Notes under the pieces: generated by a model
The model's database searches: none
Seen by the model: only the letters and a program-made list of their open reading frames with translations
Told to the model about the DNA's origin: nothing
Assembly: GCF_036170895.1 (NCBI RefSeq)
Contig: NZ_CP108036.1
Span: forward strand, 6,793,501 to 6,857,500
Reading direction: 5' to 3'
DNA: 64,000 nucleotides
Source: Streptomyces erythrochromogenes
Lineage (GTDB): Bacteria > Actinomycetota > Actinomycetes > Streptomycetales > Streptomycetaceae
Program-made: the position numbers and the translations under genes
Shown: in pieces, positions 1 through 10,008 of the stretch
How the letters are laid out: each line of letters opens with the position of its first letter
Numbering within the stretch: position 1 is the stretch's first letter

Positions 1-185
1 GGGACAAGAAGAAGCTCGGCCCGGCCTTCCAGGACTCGGCGGACGGCCAGTACCTGCACGTTCTGCAGGAGAGCTACGGGATCCGCTACACCCTGTCCGC
101 GGCCGACGAGCTGCGGCTTCCGGCCGCCTCGAGCCTGATCGTACGTACAGCCACAGCAGCAGAGCAGCAGAAGGGTGCATCGTGA
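1..185 (+). CDS. DUF881 family protein (C-terminal fragment)
   Basis: Only the last 60 or so codons are in the window; the reading frame begins at base 3 and ends with TGA at 183-185. The visible tail, with YGIRYTLSAADELRLPAA followed by a strand ending IVRT, resembles the C-terminal end of DUF881 proteins, the same family as the gene two places downstream. Two DUF881 genes flanking a small basic membrane protein is the arrangement of Rv1823-Rv1825 in mycobacteria. The stop overlaps the next GTG start (GTGA), so the two are translationally coupled. Molecular function of the family is not established; membrane association and a link to cell envelope or division is inferred from the neighbours. 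Confidence 0.75.
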   Translation, partial: DKKKLGPAFQDSADGQYLHVLQESYGIRYTLSAADELRLPAASSLIVRTATAAEQQKGAS

Positions 186-514
186 TCGCGGTACTGGGCC
201 TCTTGGCCGGAGTGGTGGTCGGACTTCTGGTCCGGCCCGAGGTACCGGCCGTGGTGGAGCCTTATCTGCCCATCGCCGTGGTGGCGGCGCTGGACGCGGT
301 GTTCGGCGGTCTGCGCGCCATGCTGGACGGCATCTTCGTCGACAAGGTCTTCGTGGTGTCGTTCCTGTCGAACGTCGTCGTGGCCGCGCTGATCGTCTTC
401 CTCGGCGACAAGCTGGGCGTCGGCTCGCAGCTGTCGACCGGCGTGGTCGTCGTCCTCGGCATCCGCATCTTCTCCAACGCCGCGGCCATCCGCCGGCACG
501 TGTTCCGGGCGTGA
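182..514 (+). CDS. Small basic membrane protein (DUF1290/Sbp family)
   Basis: A 110-residue hydrophobic protein with three predicted membrane segments: roughly residues 2-20, a middle pair around 28-45 and 57-80, and a C-terminal hydrophobic stretch ending in basic residues (RRHVFRA). Size and pattern fit the small basic protein family (DUF1290), which lies between two DUF881 genes in actinobacteria and near ftsZ in Bacillus. The start is the GTG at 182, overlapping the TGA of the upstream DUF881 gene; its own TGA (512-514) overlaps the next start. No biochemical role is known, and the tight coupling suggests it works in a membrane complex with the DUF881 partners. Confidence 0.85.
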   Translation: MIAVLGLLAGVVVGLLVRPEVPAVVEPYLPIAVVAALDAVFGGLRAMLDGIFVDKVFVVSFLSNVVVAALIVFLGDKLGVGSQLSTGVVVVLGIRIFSNAAAIRRHVFRA

Positions 515-1329
515 TGGCCATGAGCGCGAACGACACCCCTGCCGAGGAACCGAACGTCCCGGAACAGCCTCTTGAACAGGGAAAGACACAGGCCGAGCCG
601 GTTGCCGAGGAGACCGGACGGCAGCGGCTGGCGGCGGGACTGTGGCCGCCGAGGGTCAGCCGGGCCCAACTGATCGTCGCCCTGCTGCTGTTCGTCCTGG
701 GCCTGGGCCTGGCCATCCAGGTCCGGTCGAACAGCGACTCCAGCGCGCTGCGCGGGGCGCGTCAGGAGGACCTCGTACGGATCCTCGACGAGCTCGACGG
801 GCGGACCAAGCGGCTGGAGGACGAGAAGCAGCGGTTGGAGGACCAGCGCCGGGAGCTGGAGAGCAGCTCCAACCAGGCCGAGGAGGCCCGCAAGCAGACC
901 GTGGAGAAGGAGCGTCAACTCGGCATCCTGGCCGGTACGGTGGCAGCACAGGGACCGGGCATCACGCTCAAGATCACTGATCCCACCGGCCAGGTGCAGT
1001 CCGACCAGCTGCTGGACACGCTCCAGGAGCTGCGGGCCGCCGGGGCCGAGGCGATCCAGATCAACGGGGTGCGCATCGTGGCGGGCTCGTACTTCTCGGA
1101 CGAGAACGGTGGGGTCGGGATCGACGGCAAGAAGATCACACAACCCTATGAGTTCAAGGTGATCGGCAAGCCCCAGGATCTGGAGCCCGCGCTCAACATC
1201 CCGGGCGGCGTCGTCCAGACGCTGGAGAAGGAGCAGGCCACGGTCGCCGTCACACGGTCGGCGAAGATCGTTGTGGATGCCTTGCGGGCTGCGAAGCAGC
1301 CTGACTACGCTCGGTCGTCATCGGGGTGA
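514..1329 (+). CDS. DUF881 family membrane-anchored coiled-coil protein
   Basis: A 271-residue protein: acidic, proline-rich cytoplasmic N-terminus (about 1-48), one transmembrane helix near residues 50-70 (QLIVALLLFVLGLGLAIQ), a long charged coiled coil around 80-135 rich in heptad Leu/Glu/Arg, then the conserved DUF881 domain with GPGITLKITDP and AIQINGVRIVAGSYF. It would be a single-pass membrane protein with the DUF881 domain outside. ATG at 514 overlaps the preceding stop (TGATG); GTG 511 and ATG 520 are alternative starts in the same frame with no better ribosome site. Together with the two upstream genes it forms a coupled three-gene unit. Function unknown; an envelope or divisome role is an inference from the association with ftsR and garA homologues. 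Confidence 0.85.
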   Translation: MAMSANDTPAEEPNVPEQPLEQGKTQAEPVAEETGRQRLAAGLWPPRVSRAQLIVALLLFVLGLGLAIQVRSNSDSSALRGARQEDLVRILDELDGRTKRLEDEKQRLEDQRRELESSSNQAEEARKQTVEKERQLGILAGTVAAQGPGITLKITDPTGQVQSDQLLDTLQELRAAGAEAIQINGVRIVAGSYFSDENGGVGIDGKKITQPYEFKVIGKPQDLEPALNIPGGVVQTLEKEQATVAVTRSAKIVVDALRAAKQPDYARSSSG

Positions 1330-1525
1330 AGATGAAGCGGAGTGGAGGGTGGAGCGGCTCACACGGGCTGATGCCTGCGGGGGGTCGCCGCACCGAAGTT
1401 GCGGTGCGTGGTGGAAACTGTCTGGTGGTTACGGACGTTGTGAGAATGTCCGGGTCGGCAGGTGTCTGCATTCGGAGTTCGTCCTGCCCCACGGGCGGGT
1501 CTGTTTCAGTCAAGGGGAATCGCCC
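1330..1525 (+). other. Intergenic region between DUF881 and garA-like genes
   Basis: About 196 bases with no convincing gene. It contains a perfect 7-bp hairpin, CGCACCG at 1389-1395 and CGGTGCG at 1402-1408 with a 6-nt loop, which is probably a terminator or processing site, and an AAGGGGAA ribosome site just before the next start. In Mycobacterium this is the place of gcvH; no lipoyl-domain coding sequence is present here. Confidence 0.5.
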
Positions 1526-2356
1526 GTGAAGTTGTTTGAGAAGTTGTTCGGCAAGAAGAACCGCGAGGAGAGCGGCGCGGCGAGGCACCGCGCCGGGGGT
1601 GCGGAAGGCCAGGGCGACCGGCCGCTCTTCCGCGACGAGGTCGCCGGCGCGGGCGAGGTTCCGGGTGCCCCCGGCGCGTCGTCTGTTGACCCTGCCGGTA
1701 CCGGCCGCATAGGTTTCGGTGAACCATCAACCTCAAGTGCGGGTGGAGGGTTTGCCCCCGACCCGTATGCCACCAATGCCTCCGCGGGGCAGCCGCGGCG
1801 CGAGGAGCCGTCCATGTCGGCCGAGCAGGTTTGCAGCAGGTGCGGACACCGTAGCGATGCGGCCAGCCGGTTCTGCTCCAACTGCGGAGCGCCGCTGCGG
1901 GCGGGTCTGACGCCGGAGCGTGCCTCGGAGACCACGTCCACCATCTCGATCTCGGGCCTCGAGGCCTACGAGGCCGAGGTGACGGGACAGACGCACGTGT
2001 CGTCCTCGCTGTCCCCCGAGGCCCAGGCCGCGGTGGAGGCACTGCCGCCCGGTTCCGCCCTGCTCATCGTGCGGCGCGGACCCAACTCCGGCAGCCGCTT
2101 CCTGCTGGACGGCGAACTGACCACGGCCGGCCGGCACCCGCAGAGCGACATCTTCCTGGACGACGTCACCGTCTCCCGGCGCCATGTCGAATTCCGCAGG
2201 AGCCAGGACGGCGGCTTCACCGTGGCCGACGTAGGCAGTCTCAACGGCACGTACGTCAACCGTGAACCGATCGACTCCGTCGCCCTTCACAACGGCGACG
2301 AGGTGCAGATCGGCAAGTACCGGTTGGTCTTCTACGCGAGCCTGCGGGGCGTCTGA
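1526..2356 (+). CDS. garA: GarA/OdhI-like FHA protein with N-terminal zinc ribbon
   Basis: A 276-residue phosphothreonine-sensor protein. From the GTG at 1526 (AAGGGGAA 7 nt upstream) it has a low-complexity N-terminus, a zinc-ribbon with Cys103, Cys106, Cys117 and Cys120 (CSRCG...CSNCG), an ETTS motif at 135-138, and a C-terminal FHA domain with AGRHPQSDIFLDD, VSRRHVEF and SLNGTYVN. GarA of mycobacteria and OdhI of corynebacteria carry the same ETTS site, phosphorylated by PknB/PknG, and their FHA domain binds 2-oxoglutarate dehydrogenase and glutamate enzymes; by homology this protein may gate the 2-oxoglutarate node. The zinc ribbon is an addition relative to GarA. A second in-frame ATG at 1814 has a perfect GAGGAG site 6 nt upstream and would yield a 180-residue form starting just before the ribbon. 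Confidence 0.88.
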   Translation: MKLFEKLFGKKNREESGAARHRAGGAEGQGDRPLFRDEVAGAGEVPGAPGASSVDPAGTGRIGFGEPSTSSAGGGFAPDPYATNASAGQPRREEPSMSAEQVCSRCGHRSDAASRFCSNCGAPLRAGLTPERASETTSTISISGLEAYEAEVTGQTHVSSSLSPEAQAAVEALPPGSALLIVRRGPNSGSRFLLDGELTTAGRHPQSDIFLDDVTVSRRHVEFRRSQDGGFTVADVGSLNGTYVNREPIDSVALHNGDEVQIGKYRLVFYASLRGV

Positions 2357-2360
2357 CCCT

Positions 2361-2381
2361 CCCCCGGACCCGGTCCGGGGG
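2361..2381 (+). other. Perfect GC hairpin between garA-like and ftsR-like genes
   Basis: CCCCCGGACC and GGTCCGGGGG are perfect 10-base arms around a single central C, only 5 bases after the stop codon of the FHA gene and ending 19 bases before the next ATG. It lacks a U-tract. It could act as a partial terminator or a stabilising 3' structure that uncouples levels of the two genes. Confidence 0.55.
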
Positions 2382-2399
2382 CACCCGAGGGAAGGTCCC

Positions 2400-3170
2400 A
2401 TGCTGCGCAATCCGACAGGCGGCGCCGGAAACGGCACCGCCGGCTCGGCCGGGCGGCTGGTGAGCATCGGCACGGTGCTCACCACGCTGCGTGACGAGTT
2501 CCCCGAAGTCACGATCTCGAAGATCCGTTTTCTGGAGGCGGAGGGGCTGGTCGAGCCCCGGCGCACACCTTCCGGGTACCGCAAGTTCAGCACGGAGGAC
2601 GTGGAGCGCCTCGCCCGCATCCTGCGGCTGCAGCGTGACCACTACCTGCCGCTGAAGGTCATCCGCGAGCAGCTCGACGCGCTCGCACGCGGGGAGCAGA
2701 TCCGCATCCCGGCGCCCACGGCGCACGGCGACACCGCCGATCCGTCCGACCCGGCCGTCTCCGCCGCCGTATACGGCGAGGTGGGGCAGGAGCGGCCCCC
2801 CGCGGCCCGTGTGGGGCGGCCGGAGCTGCTGGAGGCCGTCGGCGTGGACGAGGAGCAGCTCGTCGAGTGGGAGTCGTACGGGCTGCTCGCCGAGGCGCCG
2901 GGCGGCGGGTTCGACGCCGATGCGGTCACGGTGGCCCGGCTCGTGGCCGACCTGGGGCGTTTCGGCCTGGAGCCGCGGCACCTGCGCGCCATGAAGGCGG
3001 CCGCCGACCGGGAGGCGGGTCTGGTGGAACAGGTCGTGGCACCGCTGCGCCGGCACCGCAACCCGCAGACCAGGGCCCATGCGGAGGCCACGATGAAGGA
3101 GCTCGCGGGGCTCTCCGTACGGCTGCACGAGGCCTTGGTGCAGACGGCTCTCGGCGTCCGGTTGCGCTGA
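2400..3170 (+). CDS. ftsR: MerR-family regulator, FtsR-like
   Basis: A 256-residue regulator. The N-terminal winged helix (about residues 20-80) has ISKIRFLEAEGLVEPRRTPSGYRKF, a variant of the MerR DNA-binding domain, followed by a helix with LRLQRDHYLPLKVIREQL and a longer effector or dimerisation half. It matches the family of Rv1828 and Corynebacterium glutamicum FtsR, which activates ftsZ expression; position after the GarA-like gene is the conserved context. ATG 2400 is preceded by GAGGGAAGG at 2387-2395. The C-terminal half contains no Cys or metal pattern, so it is unlikely to be a metal sensor. A role in cell-division gene control is inferred from homology. Confidence 0.85.
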   Translation: MLRNPTGGAGNGTAGSAGRLVSIGTVLTTLRDEFPEVTISKIRFLEAEGLVEPRRTPSGYRKFSTEDVERLARILRLQRDHYLPLKVIREQLDALARGEQIRIPAPTAHGDTADPSDPAVSAAVYGEVGQERPPAARVGRPELLEAVGVDEEQLVEWESYGLLAEAPGGGFDADAVTVARLVADLGRFGLEPRHLRAMKAAADREAGLVEQVVAPLRRHRNPQTRAHAEATMKELAGLSVRLHEALVQTALGVRLR

Positions 3171-3221
3171 CCTCGGCGGTCGAGGTGGAGCCCCGACTAC
3201 CCAAACCTGCCGAGCAGGTCC

Positions 3222-3233
3222 TAGGGTTGCTGT
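3222..3233 (+). promoter_or_regulatory. Leaderless -10 (TAGGGT) of DUF151 gene
   Basis: TAGGGT at 3222-3227 is followed by 6 bases and then GTG at 3234. There is no Shine-Dalgarno sequence between them, so transcription would begin at or next to the start codon. No clear -35 hexamer was found. Confidence 0.6.
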
Positions 3234-3707
3234 GTGAACGAGCTCGACGTTGTGGGTGTCCGGGTGGAAATGCCCTCCAACCAACCGATCGTGCTCCTGC
3301 GTGAAGTGGGAGGCGATCGGTACCTCCCCATCTGGATCGGTCCGGGGGAGGCGACGGCCATTGCCTTCGCCCAGCAGGGGATGGCGCCTGCCCGGCCGCT
3401 GACGCACGACCTCTTCAAGGACGTGCTGGAGGCGGTCGGTCAGGAGCTCACCGAGGTCCGGATCACGGATCTGCGGGAGGGCGTCTTCTACGCGGAGCTC
3501 GTCTTCGCCAGCGGGGTCGAGGTGAGCGCGCGGCCTTCCGACGCCATAGCCCTCGCCCTGCGGACGGGGACGCCGATCTACGGCAGTGACGGCGTCCTGG
3601 ACGATGCCGGAATCGCCATCCCGGACGAGCAGGAGGACGAGGTGGAGAAGTTCCGCGAGTTCCTCGACCAGATCTCACCCGAGGACTTCGGCACCGGCCC
3701 GCAGTGA
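3234..3707 (+). CDS. DUF151 bifunctional nuclease family protein
   Basis: A 157-residue protein with the DUF151 fold signature: PIVLLREVGGDRYLPIWIG, the EA.AIAF helix, and SARPSDAIALALRTGTPIY. Members of this family include the plant bifunctional nuclease and Rv1829; several carry an acidic tail as seen here (DEQEDEVEKFREFLDQ). Its place between the two MerR regulators is conserved in actinobacteria. The GTG start sits 6 nt behind a TAGGGT -10 with no ribosome binding site, suggesting a leaderless message separate from the upstream ftsR-like gene. Enzymatic activity in bacteria is poorly defined, so the nuclease label is a family name more than a demonstrated function. Confidence 0.85.
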   Translation: MNELDVVGVRVEMPSNQPIVLLREVGGDRYLPIWIGPGEATAIAFAQQGMAPARPLTHDLFKDVLEAVGQELTEVRITDLREGVFYAELVFASGVEVSARPSDAIALALRTGTPIYGSDGVLDDAGIAIPDEQEDEVEKFREFLDQISPEDFGTGPQ

Positions 3708-3800
3708 GGCACCGTCTGCGTCGTCCACGGTGTGGCTCCAGCCCATTCGAGTAGCCTTTCCCCGCAAACGGATACGGGAAACCACTCTCAGGGTGATTAT

Positions 3801-3868
3801 CACTCGGCGTGCCGAGTGTGGCGATCGTTGACGCACCCCTGGTGACTGCCTACCTTCGAGGTGGGCAG
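3801..3868 (+). promoter_or_regulatory. Promoter with two dyads upstream of second MerR gene
   Basis: TTGACG (3828-3833) and TACCTT (3851-3856) are separated by 17 bases, a strong vegetative-type promoter. A perfect dyad CACTCGGC-GT-GCCGAGTG (3801-3818) lies just upstream of the -35. A second dyad, CTGCCTACCT (3846-3855) and AGGTGGGCAG (3859-3868) with one mismatch, covers the -10 and the start region. Both are operator candidates; the second would block polymerase if bound. Confidence 0.65.
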
Positions 3869-3888
3869 GTCAAGGACGGAGGGTCGGC

Positions 3889-4527
3889 GTGAGGATCACG
3901 GGCGACGGTACGACCGGGGGCACCCCCGTACGGAGTGGCACCGGGCCGTACCCGCTGCACGGTGGTGCGGTCGGATCCGCGCACCGTCAGCCGGAGTCGA
4001 CGCCGGTCGGGCCGGTGGACGGCGAGCCGGCGCCCGAACAGGTCGGCTACCGCGGGCCGACGGCGTGCGCCGCGGCCGGCATCACCTACCGGCAGCTCGA
4101 CTACTGGGCGCGCACCGGGCTGGTGGAGCCCAGCGTGCGGCCCGCCTACGGGTCCGGGACTCAGCGCCTCTACAGCTTCCGCGACGTCGTCGTCCTCAAG
4201 ATCGTCAAGCGCTTCCTGGACACCGGTGTGGCGCTGCAGAACATCCGCACGGCCGTCCGGCACCTGCACGACCGCGACCTCGCGGACCTCGAGCGGATGA
4301 CGCTGATGAGCGACGGCGCCACCGTGTACGAGTGCACCTCGCCGGACCAGGTCGTCAGCCTCCTCCAGGGCGGGCAGGGCGTCTTCGGCATCGCCGTGGG
4401 CGTGGTGTGGCGCGACGTGCAGAGCGCGCTGTCGCAGCTGCACGGGGAGCGGGTGGACACCGGCGAGACCCTGGTCGGGCACAACCCGACGGACGAGCTG
4501 GCCGCCCGCCGCAACCGCGCCGTCTGA
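3889..4527 (+). CDS. MerR-family regulator (Rv1830-like)
   Basis: A 212-residue regulator starting at GTG 3889 with GGAGGG at 3877-3882. After a flexible 45-residue leader it has the MerR helix-turn-helix GPTACAAAGITYRQLDYWARTGLVEPS and a wing with QRLYSFRDVVVLKIVKRFLDTG, then helices with LQNIRTAVRHL. It resembles Rv1830, a growth and division regulator of mycobacteria, in both sequence pattern and locus. No effector-binding cysteines are visible. The promoter contains two inverted repeats, one over the -10, consistent with autoregulation. The downstream neighbour is DNA polymerase IV, probably separately transcribed. Confidence 0.85.
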   Translation: MRITGDGTTGGTPVRSGTGPYPLHGGAVGSAHRQPESTPVGPVDGEPAPEQVGYRGPTACAAAGITYRQLDYWARTGLVEPSVRPAYGSGTQRLYSFRDVVVLKIVKRFLDTGVALQNIRTAVRHLHDRDLADLERMTLMSDGATVYECTSPDQVVSLLQGGQGVFGIAVGVVWRDVQSALSQLHGERVDTGETLVGHNPTDELAARRNRAV

Positions 4528-4579
4528 GCGGGCCGGCCGAGCCGCGGGAATGTCAGTGGCGTAGGGCAGCATCGGTGCT

Positions 4580-5992
4580 GTGAGAGCCGCTCCGACCATC
4601 CTGCATCTGGACATGGACGCCTTCTACGCCTCCGTCGAGCAGGCGTCGAAGCCGAGCCTGCGCGGCAAGGCCGTCATCGTCGGGGGGCTCGGGCCGCGCG
4701 GGGTCGTCGCCACGGCCTCGTACGAGGCCAGGCGGTTCGGGGTGCACTCGGCGATGCCCACCGCGCAGGCCAGGCGTCTCTGCCCGAACGGCGCCTACCT
4801 CATCCCGCGGTTCACGCTCTACCGGCAGGTCAGCGACGTGGTGATGGCCATGCTGCGAGAGCTGTCGCCGCTGGTGGAGCCGCTCAGCCTGGACGAGGCC
4901 TTCGTGGACCTGGAGGCGGGCGGGGTCGCTTTCGACGCGGGCTCGGCCCGGGCGACGGGCGAGCGGTTGCGGGCCGACATCAGGGCCGCCACCGGGCTCA
5001 GCGGGTCCGTGGGGCTCGCCGGGTCGAAGATGCTGGCCAAGGTGGCCTCGGAGGAGGCCAAGCCCGCCGGGCTGCTGCTGATCGAGCCCGGGACCGAGCG
5101 GGAGCTGCTCGCTCCGATGTCCGTACGGACCCTGCCCGGGGTGGGGCCGGCCACGGGGGAGCACCTGCGCCGCGCCGGGATCACCACGGTGGGGGAGCTG
5201 GTGGAGGCCGGGGAGGACGAGCTGGTCCGGATGGTCGGGCGCGCGCACGGCACGGGGCTGTACCGGATGGCGCTGGGGCTGGACGACCGGCCGGTGGTCG
5301 CGGAGCGGGACGCGAAGTCGGTGTCGGTCGAGGACACCTTCGACGTGGACCTGCACGACCGGGTGCGGATCCGGGGCGAGGTGCAGCGGCTCGCCGACCG
5401 GTGCGTGCAGCGGCTGCGGGGCTCCGGGCACTCGGGGCGCACGATCGTGCTCAAGGTGAGGCGCTACGACTTCTCCACGCTGACGCGGTCCGAGACGCTG
5501 CGCGGGCCCACGGACGACGCGGCGGTGGTGCGCGAGGCCGCCGCGCGGCTGCTGGAGGCGGTGGACACCACGGGCGGGGTGCGGCTGCTGGGGGTGGGCG
5601 TGACCGGCCTGGCGGACTACACGCAGGAGGACCTCTTCGCGCAGTCACTCGCCGCCGAGGCGGAGGCGGCGGACGAGGGGGCCGGAACGGACGGCACGGG
5701 CGGTACGGCCGCGGGAGCCGAGCCGGATGCCGCCGACGGGGGCGCGGGGGCCCAGGAGGGGTCGGAGCCGCCCGCGGAGGCACAGGGGGCTCCCGGGCGC
5801 CGCTGGGTGGCCGGGAGCGACGTACGGCACGTCCTGTACGGGCCGGGGTGGGTGCAGGGCAGCGGGGTCGGACGGGTGACCGTGCGGTTCGAGCAGCCCG
5901 GATCGGAGCCCGGCCGGGTGCGGACCTTCCGGGTGGACGACCCCGAGCTGGAGCCGTCCGACCCGCTGCCGCTGGTGGGGGACACGGACTAG
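4580..5992 (+). CDS. dinB: DNA polymerase IV with extra C-terminal domain
   Basis: A 470-residue Y-family translesion polymerase. Visible motifs: HLDMDAFYASVEQ at the N-terminus with catalytic Asp11, the palm pair Asp105-Glu106 in SLDEAFVD, helix-hairpin-helix TLPGVGPATGEHLRRAGI, and the little-finger domain. A QEDLF motif at 349-353 fits the beta-clamp-binding consensus. Unlike the usual 350-420 residue enzyme, it continues through an Ala/Gly/Glu linker into a domain at about 408-462 with VRHVLYGPGWVQG and VTVRFEQ, resembling the Tudor-like C-terminal domain of UvrD/PcrA. The GTG start lacks a Shine-Dalgarno; CAGCAT at 4567-4572, 7 nt upstream, may be the -10 of a leaderless message. Expected role: bypass of damaged template bases. 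Confidence 0.9.
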   Translation: MRAAPTILHLDMDAFYASVEQASKPSLRGKAVIVGGLGPRGVVATASYEARRFGVHSAMPTAQARRLCPNGAYLIPRFTLYRQVSDVVMAMLRELSPLVEPLSLDEAFVDLEAGGVAFDAGSARATGERLRADIRAATGLSGSVGLAGSKMLAKVASEEAKPAGLLLIEPGTERELLAPMSVRTLPGVGPATGEHLRRAGITTVGELVEAGEDELVRMVGRAHGTGLYRMALGLDDRPVVAERDAKSVSVEDTFDVDLHDRVRIRGEVQRLADRCVQRLRGSGHSGRTIVLKVRRYDFSTLTRSETLRGPTDDAAVVREAAARLLEAVDTTGGVRLLGVGVTGLADYTQEDLFAQSLAAEAEAADEGAGTDGTGGTAAGAEPDAADGGAGAQEGSEPPAEAQGAPGRRWVAGSDVRHVLYGPGWVQGSGVGRVTVRFEQPGSEPGRVRTFRVDDPELEPSDPLPLVGDTD

Positions 5993-6014
5993 GAGGGGTG
6001 CCGGCGGCGGGAGG

Positions 6015-6380
6015 TCAGCCCTCGTCGCCCGCCAGGCGGCCGAAGTCGCGGTGGAAGTCGGACGGAAGGGTCGTGTCCAGGCCGTAGTGGTGGTAGAGCT
6101 GGAGTTCCTGTTCGGGAGAGAGGTGGCGGCCGACGCCGAAGTCCGGTGCGTCCTTGATGAGGGAGCGTTCGAAGGGCACCCGCAGGGTCTCGCCGACCAT
6201 CTCGCTCGGCTCCAGGGGGACGAAGGCGTCCCGGCTGAACAGGCCCGTGCGGACGGCGGCCCATTCCGGGACACCCGTCGCATCGTCGAGGTAGACCTCG
6301 TCGATGGTGCCGATCTTGGCACCGTTGCGGTCGAACGCCTTGCGGCCGATCAGGCTGCGCGGATCGATGTCGGTCTGCAC
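6015..6380 (-). CDS. PRC-barrel domain protein
   Basis: A 121-residue soluble protein transcribed towards dinB. It opens with the PRC-barrel pattern SLIGRKAFDRNGAKIGTIDEVYLDD and continues with the strand AAVRTGLFSRDAFVPL; the C-terminal half is charged and has HLSPEQELQLYHHYGLD. PRC-barrel proteins bind RNA or protein partners in ribosome maturation and photosynthetic complexes, but this stand-alone actinobacterial version has no known partner. The start is GTG at 6380 with a good GGAGGG at 6383-6388; longer in-frame extensions run into the riboswitch region and are not supported. It diverges from the gcvP leader. Confidence 0.82.
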   Translation of the reverse strand: MQTDIDPRSLIGRKAFDRNGAKIGTIDEVYLDDATGVPEWAAVRTGLFSRDAFVPLEPSEMVGETLRVPFERSLIKDAPDFGVGRHLSPEQELQLYHHYGLDTTLPSDFHRDFGRLAGDEG

Positions 6381-6497
6381 GGTCCCTCCAAATGGTCGCA
6401 ACTGCTCCGTAATGACTACAGAAGTGCATTTCCGCAGAGGAGGCCACTCGGGGAGCCCCTTGAACCCCGCTGGTAGTCTGGGTGACGGCTGTCGACC

Positions 6498-6726
6498 CTG
6501 TGCGGGAGAGTCCTCCGAGTGAGCAAGACGGAGGCGCCGAAGGAGCAAATCCTCCCCGGAATCTCTCAGGCATACGTACCGCACGGACGAGGCCACTCTG
6601 GAAAGCAGGGCGGGTACCGGGCGCGCAGTGCCGGTCCCCCTCCTCACCGACGGTGAAAGCCGGATCTCTCGGGAGACCCCCGTGACTCCGGTGAAACTCT
6701 CAGGTGCAGATGACAGAGGGGGAGGC
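6498..6726 (+). promoter_or_regulatory. Tandem glycine riboswitch upstream of gcvP
   Basis: Two consecutive aptamers are recognisable. The first contains CGGGAGAG (6503-6510), GCCGAAGGAGCAAA, GGAATCTCTCAGGCA and CACTCTGGAAAGC. The second contains CACCGACGGTGAAAGCC, GTGAAACTCTCAGGT and ATGACAGAGGGGGAGG ending near 6726. These are the hallmark segments of the glycine riboswitch, and the downstream gene encodes the glycine decarboxylase P-protein, so glycine should switch the gene on. The ribosome site AGGAGG (6772-6777) lies about 45 bases beyond the second aptamer. Confidence 0.93.
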
Positions 6727-6786
6727 CGTCCGGGTGCCCGCGCCGTGGTGCCCCTCGCAGGTCATATGACCAGGAGGCCTCCGTAC

Positions 6787-9672
<2,886 letters not shown>

Positions 9673-9704
9673 GGCGTCCGCCTCTGACGGCAGTCGTATG
9701 ACAT

Positions 9705-9750
9705 GACGAAGGGGCCGGCCCGGGAGACTCTCCCGGCCGGCCCCTTCGTC
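9705..9750 (+). terminator. Strong bidirectional terminator after gcvP
   Basis: Arms GACGAAGGGGCCGGC..CGGGA and TCCCGG..CCGGCCCCTTCGTC form a 20-bp stem with one bulged C and a tiny ACTC loop. It lies between gcvP and the convergent DUF5999 gene and can serve both. Confidence 0.85.
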
Positions 9751-9762
9751 GTCCGCCGCCGT

Positions 9763-10008
9763 CTACGCCGCCGCGAGCGGGCGGTGCGGGGCGATGATCT
9801 GCCCGTCGGGCAGCAGCTCACCGGTGTCCTCGAAGAGCAGGACGCCGTTGCACAGCAGGCTCCAGCCCTGTTCCGGGTGGTTGGCCACCGGGCGAGCGGC
9901 CTCCCGGTCGGCGGATTCGGCAGACGGGCAGGCTGGCTGGTGCTGGCACATGGATGCGTTCTTTCGCTGCGGTGTGGTCTGTGTGCTACGGCTCGATACC
10001 TGGTTCAT
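9763..10008 (-). CDS. DUF5999 family small protein
   Basis: A small protein with the conserved Streptomyces core MCQHQPACPSAESADREAA, then HPEQGWSLLCNGVLLFEDTGELLPDG and a short basic tail; this is the DUF5999 signature. Three Cys and two His in the N-terminal half could bind a metal, which is inference. Two starts are possible: ATG 10008 with AGGGGGA six bases upstream gives 81 residues, while ATG 9951 starts exactly at MCQHQP and gives 62 residues, the length commonly seen, but has only a weak AAAG-type site. I list the longer one because of the ribosome site. Function unknown. Confidence 0.78.
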   Translation of the reverse strand: MNQVSSRSTQTTPQRKNASMCQHQPACPSAESADREAARPVANHPEQGWSLLCNGVLLFEDTGELLPDGQIIAPHRPLAAA

